Of a stretch of DNA of 7,654 nucleotides, positions 1-7,051 are shown piece by piece. The DNA is taken from contig CAJZFF010000073.1 of NCBI GenBank assembly GCA_915069725.1, forward strand, positions 1 through 7,654, in the 5' to 3' direction. The notes under the pieces were generated by a model. That model was not told the DNA's origin. It worked only from the letters and a program-made list of their open reading frames with translations, and did no database searches. Both the position numbers and the translations under genes were made by a program. The stretch's first letter is position 1, and every line of letters begins with the position of its first letter. The DNA is from an uncultured Actinomyces sp. (GTDB taxonomy: Bacteria > Actinomycetota > Actinomycetes > Actinomycetales > Actinomycetaceae).

Positions 1-196
1 CGATGCGTCCAGAGGGGGGGCGCAACAGGCCCACTACCTGGTTGGCCAGAGTGGTCTTGCCGGCGCCGTTGTGCCCGAGGAGGCCGACCACCTCGCCCGC
101 CCCCACCGTCATGGTGATCCCGGCATTGGCCTGGACGATGTGCGAACCGCTTCCGAAGTGCTTGTGGAGGTCCTCGATGGTCAGTACGTCAGCCAT
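1..196 (-). CDS. ABC transporter ATP-binding protein, N-terminal fragment (3' end outside window)
   Basis: This is the first 65 codons of an ABC ATPase that runs off the left edge. The protein begins MADVLTIEDLHKHFG, has a Walker A motif GHNGAGKTT at residues 41-49, and then the usual GLLRPPSGRI stretch. The GLLGHNGAGKTT context and the position of Walker A close to the N-terminus are typical of stand-alone ATPases of ABC-2-type export systems (drug, lantibiotic or polyketide efflux), which pair with a separately encoded permease. The Q-loop, signature and Walker B motifs would lie beyond the window, so completeness cannot be judged. The ATG at 196 is chosen because it starts just before the conserved beta-strand and is preceded by purine-rich AAGGA (206-210) and AAAGGG (201-206). 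It lies 197 bp after the previous gene's stop and has its own putative promoter and palindromic operators, so it is probably a separate transcription unit. Export is an inference; a YxxF-type importer ATPase cannot be fully excluded. Confidence 0.9.
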   Translation of the reverse strand, partial: MADVLTIEDLHKHFGSGSHIVQANAGITMTVGAGEVVGLLGHNGAGKTTLANQVVGLLRPPSGRI

Positions 197-253
197 GGAT
201 CCCTTTCCTTTCGGCGTTGTGTCTGGAATCGAAGGCATGAGGTCAACAACAGA

Positions 254-273
254 TCCATACCGTTCAGTATGGA
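254..273. promoter_or_regulatory. Palindromic operator, proximal copy (TCCATAC-N6-GTATGGA)
   Basis: Seven-base arms TCCATAC (254-260) and GTATGGA (267-273) flank a 6-bp spacer CGTTCA. The same arms plus the adjacent CG recur in the hairpin at 327-346, and a lone CCATAC half-site lies at 279-284. Two copies of a long palindrome around a candidate promoter are typical of a TetR-like or other dimeric repressor controlling an efflux ABC gene. No regulator gene is in the window, so the protein family is a guess; the repeated symmetrical sequence is directly visible. Confidence 0.6.
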
Positions 274-277
274 CGAA

Positions 278-306
278 ACCATACGATACTTTCCTGCTTT
301 TGACTA
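278..306 (-). promoter_or_regulatory. Candidate promoter of the left-edge ABC ATPase gene
   Basis: Read on the minus strand, TAGTCA (301-306) and TATGGT (278-283) are separated by 17 bp. Each matches 4 of 6 bases of the vegetative -35 and -10 consensus. The predicted start of transcription, near 271, falls inside the palindrome at 254-273, and the -10 overlaps a further GTATGG half-site (279-284). The match is modest, but the position relative to the operators fits a repressed promoter. Confidence 0.35.
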
Positions 307-317
307 GCAAACACAAT

Positions 318-355
318 GATGCCGTTTCCATACCGATTGGTATGGAAACGGCATC
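318..355 (-). terminator. Perfect 17-bp hairpin, probable terminator of the transport operon
   Basis: GATGCCGTTTCCATACC (318-334) pairs without mismatch with 339-355 around a GATT loop (335-338). It begins 38 nt past the TGA of the last operon gene, a normal terminator distance. On the minus strand the stem is followed by a T-enriched but interrupted run (ATTGTGTTTGC), so it is not a textbook intrinsic terminator. Many high-GC actinobacterial terminators have poor T-tracts. The stem is less GC-rich than the surrounding DNA. Confidence 0.6.
327..346. promoter_or_regulatory. Palindromic operator, distal copy (TCCATACC-N4-GGTATGGA)
   Basis: This 20-bp segment shares TCCATACCG and GTATGGA at the same spacing with the site at 254-273. 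The two centres are 73 bp apart, close to seven helical turns, so two dimers would sit on the same face of the DNA. It is also the apex of the longer hairpin at 318-355, so its symmetry could come from terminator function alone. The shared sequence with the second copy argues that it also binds a protein. Confidence 0.5.
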
Positions 356-393
356 GGTCTGCGTGCAGCGGGGTCAGCCTCTTCCGTCCGGGG

Positions 394-2136
394 TCACACC
401 CGCTGGCGGATGTGCCAGCGCGAGGAGACTGAGGAGGCCTCGATGAACTCGCGGAAGGGTCCGGGGACGGTAGCCAGCTCCTGCGGCGTACCGCACTGGG
501 CCACGCGGGCACCGGCCTCGGCCGGTTCGAGGAAGACGACCTCGTCGGCCTGGCGGACGGTGGACAGGCGGTGCGCCACCACGATGACGGTGCGCCCCTC
601 GGAGAGCTCGCGCACCACCTCGGTGATGGCGGACTCGTTCTCCCCGTCCAGGGCCGAGGTGATCTCGTCGAGCAGCAGGATGGGTGCGTCCTTGACGAAG
701 GCCCGAGCAATGGCGACGCGCTGGCGCTCCCCACCGGACAGGCTCAGCCCGCCGGGACCGACCTGCGTGTCCCACCCGTGCGGCAGCGCCTCGATGACGC
801 GGTCCAGGCGGGCGCGCCGGGCGGCCTCGGCCAGCTCGGCGTCGGTGGCCTCGGGCCGGGCGATGCGCAGGTTCTCCCGGATGGTGGTGTCGAACAGGTA
901 GACGTCCTGGAAGACCATGGAGGTCATGCCCATGATCGTCGAGGCGCGCATGGAGCGGACCGGTGCACCACCGATGGTGACGGTCCCGTCGTCGACGTCC
1001 CAGAACCGGGCGGCCAGGCGCAGGATCGTGGACTTGCCCGCCCCTGAGGGCCCTACCAGGGCGGTCACTCTCCCCTGCGGTGCGCGCAAGGAGACGCCCG
1101 CCAGGACGGGGCGGCCGGCGTCGTAGGAGAAGGAGACGTCGTTCAGGGTGATCGTGGTTCCCCGGGGCTCGATCTCCTGACCTGGCTCGGGGTCGGACAG
1201 GGGCCGCGCGCCGAGAATGTCCCCCACGGCCCGCAGGGCGACCTTCGCGTTGTCGGCCTCGGATCCGTACATGGCGGCCTTGGTCAGTGGCAGGAGCGTG
1301 CGCGCGGTGACGGCCATGATCGCCAGGTATGCGACGACGTCGAGCCGGTGCCCACTCACCCGTTCCAGCCCGACCGCCATAACCAGGGCGAAGGCGACGT
1401 TGACGATGAGGTTGAAGTACTGCCCGGGCCTGCCCTTGACCCGCAGGCCATCCAGGGTGGAGGCGGAGTCGGCCTCCAGGGCGGCTTGCACCGGCGCCCA
1501 GCCCGTCTTGGTGGCACCGGTGGCGCGCAGCACGGGCTGGAGCCGGGCGAACTCCACGAGGCGTCCGGCCGCGGCGCTCGAGGTGCGGTCCTCCATCTCG
1601 TTGGCGCGAGTGGTCGCGGCGCCCATGAGCCGCCACGTCAGGACCAGCGGGACGATGGCTGCGGCCATGATGAGCGCCAGGGGCCACTCGACGACGGCGG
1701 TGGCCCCGAGCATGACCAGCGGGACGATGAAGGCGTTGCACAGGTTGGGGATCACCATGGAGGCCAGGTGGGAGAGGGTGTTGACCTCCTTGGAGGTGGC
1801 GTTGACGACGGCGGCCTCCCGCTCGGCGCTGAACCAGCCCAGCGGCAGGGTCAGGACGTGATCGGCGACTCGGTCGATCATCGTGTCGCAGACCTCGAAG
1901 ACACTGACCCGGTAGGAGCGGTGCATGGCGATGGTCTCGACGAGCGCGGCGCTCACTGCCATGACCACGACGGCGATCAGCCAGGCGGTCAGGAACTGCG
2001 AGCGGGAGTAGAGGGCGCGCAGGAAGGGGATCATGAGGGCCAGGGTGAGGCCCTGGAGGACGGCGGAGGCTACGAACCAGGCGATGATGGTGCGCATCTC
2101 GGCGGCGTTGACGACTCGCGTCAGCAGCTTCCACAT
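394..2136 (-). CDS. Exporter-fold ABC half-transporter, YbtQ/IrtB-like (TMD-NBD), 580 aa
   Basis: A membrane domain is fused to an ATPase domain in one 580-aa chain, the usual length for a half-transporter. About six hydrophobic segments are visible (roughly 16-38, 50-70, 130-150, 152-170, 241-258, 266-284). The ATPase domain has A-loop Tyr338 (SFSYDAG), Walker A GPSGAGKST 362-370, Q-loop Gln410, signature LSGGE 466-470, Walker B ILLLDE 486-491 with catalytic Glu491, D-loop SALD and switch His522. All catalytic residues are present. It should pair with the 615-aa product encoded immediately upstream, whose stop codon is 2 nt from this ATG. In YbtPQ and IrtAB such pairs import metal-siderophore complexes without a binding protein, even though the fold is that of exporters. 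The start at 2136 is set by AGGAGG at 2147-2152 and by the junction; a longer frame reaching 2238 would only add an Arg/Pro-rich tail overlapping the previous gene. Export of a drug or lipid remains possible; the uptake role is inferred from context. Confidence 0.9.
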   Translation of the reverse strand: MWKLLTRVVNAAEMRTIIAWFVASAVLQGLTLALMIPFLRALYSRSQFLTAWLIAVVVMAVSAALVETIAMHRSYRVSVFEVCDTMIDRVADHVLTLPLGWFSAEREAAVVNATSKEVNTLSHLASMVIPNLCNAFIVPLVMLGATAVVEWPLALIMAAAIVPLVLTWRLMGAATTRANEMEDRTSSAAAGRLVEFARLQPVLRATGATKTGWAPVQAALEADSASTLDGLRVKGRPGQYFNLIVNVAFALVMAVGLERVSGHRLDVVAYLAIMAVTARTLLPLTKAAMYGSEADNAKVALRAVGDILGARPLSDPEPGQEIEPRGTTITLNDVSFSYDAGRPVLAGVSLRAPQGRVTALVGPSGAGKSTILRLAARFWDVDDGTVTIGGAPVRSMRASTIMGMTSMVFQDVYLFDTTIRENLRIARPEATDAELAEAARRARLDRVIEALPHGWDTQVGPGGLSLSGGERQRVAIARAFVKDAPILLLDEITSALDGENESAITEVVRELSEGRTVIVVAHRLSTVRQADEVVFLEPAEAGARVAQCGTPQELATVPGPFREFIEASSVSSRWHIRQRV

Positions 2137-2138
2137 GG

Positions 2139-3986
2139 TTACTTCTCCTCCTGCCCGGCGGATTCGGCTCTCAGCTGGTCGACCTGGGCGGTCAGTGCGG
2201 CGGCGTCGGTCTCCTCGCTCAGGTCCTGGCTGCGCCACATGGCGGCATAGCGTCCGCCGGCGGCCAGCAGTTCCTCGTGCGTGCCGCGCTCGGTGATGCG
2301 CCCGGCGTCGACGACGAGGATCTGGTCTGCGTCGCGGATCGTGGACAGGCGGTGGGCGATGATGATGACGGTCCGCCCGGCTGCGAGCCGGGACAGGGCC
2401 TGGTGGATGTCGCGTTCGGAGGCCGGGTCGGCCTGGGCGGTGGCCTCGTCCAGGACGAGGACGGGGGCGTCCTGGAGGTAGGCGCGCGCCAGGGTGACGC
2501 GCTGGCGCTCCCCTCCGGAGAGGAATCCGCCTTCCTCACCCAGGATCGTGTCGTAGCCATGGGGCAGGCGCGCGATGCGCTCATGGATGCAGGCCGCGCG
2601 GGCAGCGGCCTCGACCTGCTCCCGGGTGGCGTCGGGGCGTCCCAGGGCGATGTTGTCGTGGACGGACTCGTGGGCCAGGGCCACGTCCTGCAGCACGACC
2701 GCCACGCGCGAGAGCAGCCAGGGGAAAGTCGCATCCCGTACGTCGACGCCGCTGATGCGCACGGCACCGTCGTCGACGTCGTGGAAGCGGGCGATGAGGC
2801 GGGCCAGGGTGGACTTGCCACCACCGGAGGGACCGACGAGCGCTGTCACGGTTCCCGGCTCGGCGGTGAAGGACAGGCCGTGAAGGACCGGGGAGCCGGC
2901 CTCGTAGGAGAAGGTGACGTCCTCGACGTCGACGCGCCCGGGGGTGGGTCCCTCGCCCTCGTCATGGGCTCCCTCGGGCATCGGCGGCAGGGAGAGCAGG
3001 TCGGCGGTGGCCTGGGCGGCCATCCTGGACTCGTACATGTGCTGCATGAGGCCGATGAGGGTCATGAGTCCCTCCGGCAGCCCGAGGGCCACCAGGAAGA
3101 ACGGCAGGGTGGCCGACAGGGGCGTCCATCCTTGGGAGGTGAACAGGACGGCCAGGAGTGCGACCGTGGCGAAGACCGTGGAGGGACACAGGACGGCGGT
3201 CATGGCGCTGATGGCCTTCCCGGACCTGCTCACCCAGTCGTAGGACAGGCTGGAGAACTCGGTGCGCGCCTGGCTGAAGCGGGTGCGGGATGCGTCGGTG
3301 GCCTGGAAGCCCTTGATCTCCTTGATGCCCTCGAGCATCTCGACCGTCGCGGCGGCCAGCGCGGTCTGAGCGGCGCCGAAGCGCTCAGTGATGTCCGACA
3401 TGCCCGACATGGTCAGGAGCATCGTTCCCAGGACCAGGACCCACAGCCCCACCAGCGCGCAGGCCAGGCGCCAGTCGGTCCACAGCAGGTAGGCCGTCCC
3501 CGCCACCGCCATGACGACGGCGTTGGTGGCGTCACCGGGGACGTGGGCGACGAGGGTGTGGATGGAGGTGGTGTCGTCGCAGACCATCTTGCGGATGGTG
3601 CCGTGCGGGATCTGCGCCACCCGCCCCAGGGGCAGGCCACTGATGGCCTCGATGACTTGTCTGCGCAGGTGGTGGCGCAGCCGGGCCTCGGCCAGGTGCG
3701 TGATCCCCAGGCCCGCCAGGTAGAGGGCCTGGGAGGCGAAGAGCGCTCCGACGGCGATGGCTGCCCAGGCCCATGGGCTGCCGCGCCAGCCCTGCGGTGA
3801 GGACTCGCCCAGCCAGATGGCCGCCAGGTTGCGCATGGCCTCGAAGGGGACGATGGACAGCAGCGCTCCGAGGGCGGTCAGCAGCCCGGTCGCGATCATG
3901 GCCGGGCGCGCCGGTCGGATGAGCTCGCCGACGGTGACGCCTGCGGCCTCCTGGTGACTCGCCTGGTGCATCGGTTGCTTAGGCAT
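2139..3986 (-). CDS. Exporter-fold ABC half-transporter, YbtP/IrtA-like (TMD-NBD), 615 aa
   Basis: The chain has a cytoplasmic N-terminus of about 28 residues, a six-helix membrane domain (segments near 29-46, 73-95, 153-170, 172-193, 258-284, 291-312) and an ATPase domain. Motifs are A-loop Tyr361, Walker A GPSGGGKST 385-393, Q-loop Gln433, signature LSGGE 489-493, Walker B VLVLDE 509-514 with catalytic Glu514, and switch His545. The sequence after Walker B, DEATAQADP, replaces the common DEATSALD; DEATAxADP-type D-loops are characteristic of YbtP and the IrtA ATPase domain, which supports placement in the siderophore-import branch. Mycobacterial IrtA carries an extra N-terminal FAD-binding siderophore-interaction domain; that domain is absent here, so any metal release would need another enzyme. 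A 25-30-residue acidic, Gln-rich tail follows residue 586. The start at 3986 has GAGGAGA just ahead of it; an in-frame extension to 4163 overlaps the ECF gene and is Ser/Pro-rich, so it is rejected. It presumably forms a heterodimer with the 580-aa partner. Confidence 0.9.
   Translation of the reverse strand: MPKQPMHQASHQEAAGVTVGELIRPARPAMIATGLLTALGALLSIVPFEAMRNLAAIWLGESSPQGWRGSPWAWAAIAVGALFASQALYLAGLGITHLAEARLRHHLRRQVIEAISGLPLGRVAQIPHGTIRKMVCDDTTSIHTLVAHVPGDATNAVVMAVAGTAYLLWTDWRLACALVGLWVLVLGTMLLTMSGMSDITERFGAAQTALAAATVEMLEGIKEIKGFQATDASRTRFSQARTEFSSLSYDWVSRSGKAISAMTAVLCPSTVFATVALLAVLFTSQGWTPLSATLPFFLVALGLPEGLMTLIGLMQHMYESRMAAQATADLLSLPPMPEGAHDEGEGPTPGRVDVEDVTFSYEAGSPVLHGLSFTAEPGTVTALVGPSGGGKSTLARLIARFHDVDDGAVRISGVDVRDATFPWLLSRVAVVLQDVALAHESVHDNIALGRPDATREQVEAAARAACIHERIARLPHGYDTILGEEGGFLSGGERQRVTLARAYLQDAPVLVLDEATAQADPASERDIHQALSRLAAGRTVIIIAHRLSTIRDADQILVVDAGRITERGTHEELLAAGGRYAAMWRSQDLSEETDAAALTAQVDQLRAESAGQEEK
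2147..2152 (-). promoter_or_regulatory. Ribosome binding site of the YbtQ/IrtB-like gene
   Basis: AGGAGG lies 10 nt before the ATG at 2136, inside the last codons of the upstream gene. It fixes the start at MWKLL and suggests that ribosomes finishing the 615-aa protein reinitiate here. Confidence 0.75.
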
Positions 3987-3992
3987 GGTTGT

Positions 3993-3997
3993 CTCCT
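3993..3997 (-). promoter_or_regulatory. Ribosome binding site overlapping the stop codon of the ECF fusion gene
   Basis: On the minus strand TGAGGAGA contains both the TGA stop of the 803-aa gene (3999-3997) and the AGGAG of the next gene, 6 nt before its ATG at 3986. The overlap implies coupled translation of the ECF module and the YbtP-like protein. Confidence 0.75.
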
Positions 3998-6408
3998 CAG
4001 CGGAGGGTGTTCCAGATGATGAGGGCCAGCGCCCAGGCGAGAACGACGACTCCCCAGTCGCGTCCTCTCCAGGGCTCGTCAGCCATCTCGGTGCGCCGTC
4101 GATGGGCGCCGAAGGCACGTGAGTCCATGGACAGGGCAACGCGCTCGGCGTGCTGGATGGCAAGGATCATCAGCGGCAGGATGGAGCCGATCCAACGGAC
4201 CACGGGCGCGAGCATCCCCCAGCGGCCACCGACCCCGCGCAGCGCCCTGGCGGTACGAAGGAGGACGAAGTCGCCGTGGAAGCGGGTGATGAAGGCGATG
4301 GCCGCGGTGCCCGCCGCCCCGAGGCGGTAGGGCATGCGGAAGGTGGTGGTCAGGGTGCGGATGAGGGCCTCGGGGTCGGTGGAGACGCCCGAGACGAGGA
4401 CCAGTGCGATGAGCGCGCCGATACCGGTTCCTCCCGTCACCGCGTCACCCAGGTCGTAAAGGCGCGCCGCCGTCTCCTGGTGGTGGACCCCGCTGCTGAA
4501 GATCCAGGTCATGAGTGCGGTGACCACCCAGGGGGCGATCACCGAGGCCACAGTGCGTCTCAGGGAGGCGCGCGCGGCGACGATGAGGACCGAGGAGGTC
4601 AGCAGGATGCCCAGGTTGAGGTGATGGTTGCGCAGGGCGAAGACCATCACCATGGCCGGCAGGACCGACGCGAAGAGGGTGAAGGGGTTGAGCGAGGTGA
4701 ACAGACCTGGCCGTGGCTGGGGCCGGGGCAGCACCGGGGCGGGCTCGGGCAGACCGACGCGCGACTCCGCCGCTCCGGTGCCGGCCACCCGGGGCAGGGC
4801 GACGATATGGGTGCAGTGCTCCAGGGCGAGCTCGAGGTCGTGGGTGGCCATGATGACCGTACGCCCCTGGTGGCGCAGCTGGTCGATGAAGTCCATGAGC
4901 TCGCAGGTGTTATCCCAGTCCTGCCCGTAGGTGGGCTCGTCGAGGACGACGACGTCGCGCTCCTCGCTGACCATGGTGGCCACCGAGAGCCTGCGGGCCT
5001 GACCGCCCGAGAGGGTCAGGGGATGGTGGTCCCGGTGGGCGGTCAAGTGGAACTGCTCAAGGAGCTCATCGACCCGCTCCGGCGAGGTCCCTCCGACAGC
5101 GAGCTCGGCCCCGACGGTGGTGGCCACGAACTGGTGCTCAGGATTCTGGAAGACGTATCCGACCAGGTGCCTGCCCTTGCCGACGTCCCGGCCACCGACT
5201 ACCGCCTTGGATGCGGTGGAGCGCACGAGTCCGGCCAGGGCGGACAGGATCGAGGACTTGCCCGCTCCGTTGGGGCCGACCAGCGCCACGAGCTCGCCGC
5301 CACCCAGACGCATGGATACCCGAGGTGAGCGGCCCGGCACTTCGAGGTCGACCAGCTCGACACTGGTTCTGGGCTCCGACCGGGCGCGGCCGGCGAGCGC
5401 GTCACGGGTGTCGATGACCTCGACCTGCTGCCAGTTCTCAGCGGAGTCCCGCGTCTGCTTCTCCAGGTAGCGCACCTCGACGTCCGCGCACAGATCGGCG
5501 AGTCGCGGCACATGGATTCCGGCTTCGGCGCAGGTCAGTGGTACGTCAGGTGCGGAAGAGCTCGCGGGGAGGCCATCCTCGACGTCACGCAGCGCCCGGG
5601 GCATCCACACGCCGGCGTCGGTCAGCTCGCTGCGGTGCCCCATGAAGACCTCACGCGGGGTGCCGACGGCGATGATGCCTCCGGCTGTATCCAGAGCCAG
5701 GACCTGGTCCACGATGGGTAGCACCGGGTCGAGGTCGTGGTCGATGACGACGACCGCCGTGCCCGTGGCTGTCAGGGAGGAGATGAGGGTGTAGAACTCC
5801 TCCCGGCAGGTGGCATCGATGGTGCTGGTTGGCTCGTCGAGCACGAGGAGCTGTGGGCGCATGGCCAGGGCGACGGCGAGCGCGAGTCGTTGACGCTGTC
5901 CGCCCGAGAGCGTCCAGGGGTCGTCCCAGATGCGCTCGATGAGTCCCACCGCACGCAGGGCCTGCTCGACCCGCGCGGTGATCTCCGGCCTGGTCAGGCA
6001 CAGGTTCTGCAGCGGGAAGGCGACGTCGTCGTGGACGGTGCGGGTGACGACGGCGGCGTCGGGGCTCTGGCCGACGTAGGCGACGGTCTGGGCCAGGGTC
6101 TGGACGGTGGCGTCGGCGACCTCGGTGCCGGCCAGCCTCAGGCTGCCGGCGTACTCCGAGGGCAGGCAGTGCGGGACAAGACCGCACAGGGCACGCACCA
6201 ACGTGGTCTTGCCGCAGCCCGACGGGCCGATGACGGCGGAGACCTGGCCGCGCAGGTGGGTAAGGCTCACCGAGTTCAGGACCCAGCTCTCGCGCCCGAG
6301 GTAGTGGACGCTGAGGCCCTCGATGCTCACTAGCGCCGCTTCTGCTGCCCCTGACGGAGACTGTTCGGTCTCGTGCTCAGCGAGCACGGCAGGCGCTGAC
6401 TCAGGCAC
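3997..6408 (-). CDS. ECF transporter energising module: two ATPase domains fused to EcfT, 803 aa
   Basis: One polypeptide carries a whole energy-coupling module, A-A'-T. ATPase 1 (about 27-255) has Walker A GPSGCGKTT 61-69, Q-loop Gln114 (GQSPDA), signature LSGGQ 167-171, Walker B LLVLDE 187-192 and switch His224. A linker without recognisable domain (about 275-345) follows. ATPase 2 (about 347-540) has Walker A GPNGAGKSS 378-386, Q-loop Gln421 in FQNPEHQF, signature LSGGQ 466-470, Walker B VVVLDE 486-491 and switch His523. The FQNPE..F Q-loop is typical of ECF ATPases. A Pro-rich link (555-567) leads to a C-terminal EcfT-like region with about six hydrophobic segments between 572 and 800. 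Its cytoplasmic coupling motifs appear as RTARALRG (718-724) and DSRAFG (762-767). The S component is encoded just upstream with an 8-nt overlap. The start is GTG at 6408 with no good ribosome binding site, so translation probably depends on coupling; GTG codons at residues 8 and 27 are alternatives. ECF modules import vitamins or metals; the ligand here is unknown. Confidence 0.9.
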   Translation of the reverse strand: MPESAPAVLAEHETEQSPSGAAEAALVSIEGLSVHYLGRESWVLNSVSLTHLRGQVSAVIGPSGCGKTTLVRALCGLVPHCLPSEYAGSLRLAGTEVADATVQTLAQTVAYVGQSPDAAVVTRTVHDDVAFPLQNLCLTRPEITARVEQALRAVGLIERIWDDPWTLSGGQRQRLALAVALAMRPQLLVLDEPTSTIDATCREEFYTLISSLTATGTAVVVIDHDLDPVLPIVDQVLALDTAGGIIAVGTPREVFMGHRSELTDAGVWMPRALRDVEDGLPASSSAPDVPLTCAEAGIHVPRLADLCADVEVRYLEKQTRDSAENWQQVEVIDTRDALAGRARSEPRTSVELVDLEVPGRSPRVSMRLGGGELVALVGPNGAGKSSILSALAGLVRSTASKAVVGGRDVGKGRHLVGYVFQNPEHQFVATTVGAELAVGGTSPERVDELLEQFHLTAHRDHHPLTLSGGQARRLSVATMVSEERDVVVLDEPTYGQDWDNTCELMDFIDQLRHQGRTVIMATHDLELALEHCTHIVALPRVAGTGAAESRVGLPEPAPVLPRPQPRPGLFTSLNPFTLFASVLPAMVMVFALRNHHLNLGILLTSSVLIVAARASLRRTVASVIAPWVVTALMTWIFSSGVHHQETAARLYDLGDAVTGGTGIGALIALVLVSGVSTDPEALIRTLTTTFRMPYRLGAAGTAAIAFITRFHGDFVLLRTARALRGVGGRWGMLAPVVRWIGSILPLMILAIQHAERVALSMDSRAFGAHRRRTEMADEPWRGRDWGVVVLAWALALIIWNTLR

Positions 6409-7039
6409 GGCCGGTCATGCGGTGATCGATGCCGACGCCGGCGCGGTTGAGCAGTCGGGTCAGCACAATGGTGAGGCCGCCGCCGACCAGGGCCGAGACC
6501 ACGGCGATGACGACGCCGGCGCTCGCCGAGGCCATACCCGCTGAGGCACTCATGACGGAGACGTACATGATGCCGTTGAGCAGGCCGAAAGTCGCCGCTG
6601 AGATGAGGAAGGACCACCAGGTCCACTTCCGGTAGAGCAGGATGGCCAGGGGCACCTCGACGAAGGCCCCGCCGATGAGGGTGCCGACGATGGCGGCGGG
6701 ACCCGTCGGAGTGGTGAAGACACTCATGATCCCCATGAGCAGGGCCGCGATCATCACGGCGCCGGGGCGGCGCACGACGGTGGCTGGCAGCAGGAAGGGA
6801 ACGAGCCACAGTCCCATGATTGCGCAGCCCAGGAGAACTGCGTCTCGGGAGGCTCCCGCCGCCGGGGCCAGGTAGTTCAGGGGCACCAGGAGGATCATGG
6901 AGACGACCGCCAATGCGGCGATCGTCATGAGGTTGCGGGTTCCGAGCGCTGAGTCGGCCAGGCCCGAGCGCGATGAGGTGTGAACCGAGGGCCTGTCCTG
7001 CTCGGTGGCGGCGGCCGGCGTGCGGTTGGTGATGCTCAT
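6401..7039 (-). CDS. ECF transporter S component (MptD/YkoE-like membrane protein), 212 aa
   Basis: This small hydrophobic protein is the first gene of the operon and is presumably the ligand-binding subunit of the ECF transporter encoded next to it. After a polar N-terminus of about 35 residues, six hydrophobic segments are visible (near 37-58, 68-88, 93-109, 115-134, 141-160, 172-195), the usual six-helix S-component plan and length. The central block GLWLVPFLL...RRPGAVMIAALLMG and the later GAFVEVPLAILLYRKW resemble YkoE-type (thiamine or its pyrimidine part) and MptD-family S components; I cannot decide between them by eye. No thiamine or cobalamin riboswitch is recognisable ahead of the gene, while metal-regulator boxes are, so a metal or metallophore ligand is the more attractive guess. 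ATG 7039 is chosen because AAGGAG lies 5 nt ahead and the hydrophobic core follows; a frame reaching 7228 would add 63 Arg-rich residues across the control region. Its TGA overlaps the GTG start of the 803-aa gene. Confidence 0.82.
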   Translation of the reverse strand: MSITNRTPAAATEQDRPSVHTSSRSGLADSALGTRNLMTIAALAVVSMILLVPLNYLAPAAGASRDAVLLGCAIMGLWLVPFLLPATVVRRPGAVMIAALLMGIMSVFTTPTGPAAIVGTLIGGAFVEVPLAILLYRKWTWWSFLISAATFGLLNGIMYVSVMSASAGMASASAGVVIAVVSALVGGGLTIVLTRLLNRAGVGIDHRMTGRA

Positions 7040-7044
7040 GCTTT

Positions 7045-7050
7045 CTCCTT
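7045..7050 (-). promoter_or_regulatory. Ribosome binding site of the S-component gene
   Basis: AAGGAG lies 5 nt before ATG 7039 and decides this start over the longer in-frame option at 7228. It sits directly after a small hairpin (7052-7063). Confidence 0.8.
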
Positions 7051-7051
7051 G

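Noticed and set aside
374..2134. 586-codon open frame on the minus strand in another frame of the 580-aa ABC gene
   Set aside because: It is Arg/Pro/His-rich and motif-free, whereas the overlapping frame encodes every ABC motif in order.
2277..3800. 507-codon open frame on the plus strand
   Set aside because: It lies antisense to the 615-aa ABC gene, is dominated by Gly, Asp, Gln and Arg, has no domain signature, and arises from the high-GC codon pattern of the true gene.
4150..5328. 392-codon open frame on the plus strand, and a similar 300-codon one at 1348-2250
   Set aside because: Both are antisense to clear ABC/ECF genes and have the same low-complexity Gly/Asp/His-rich composition without hydrophobic cores or motifs.
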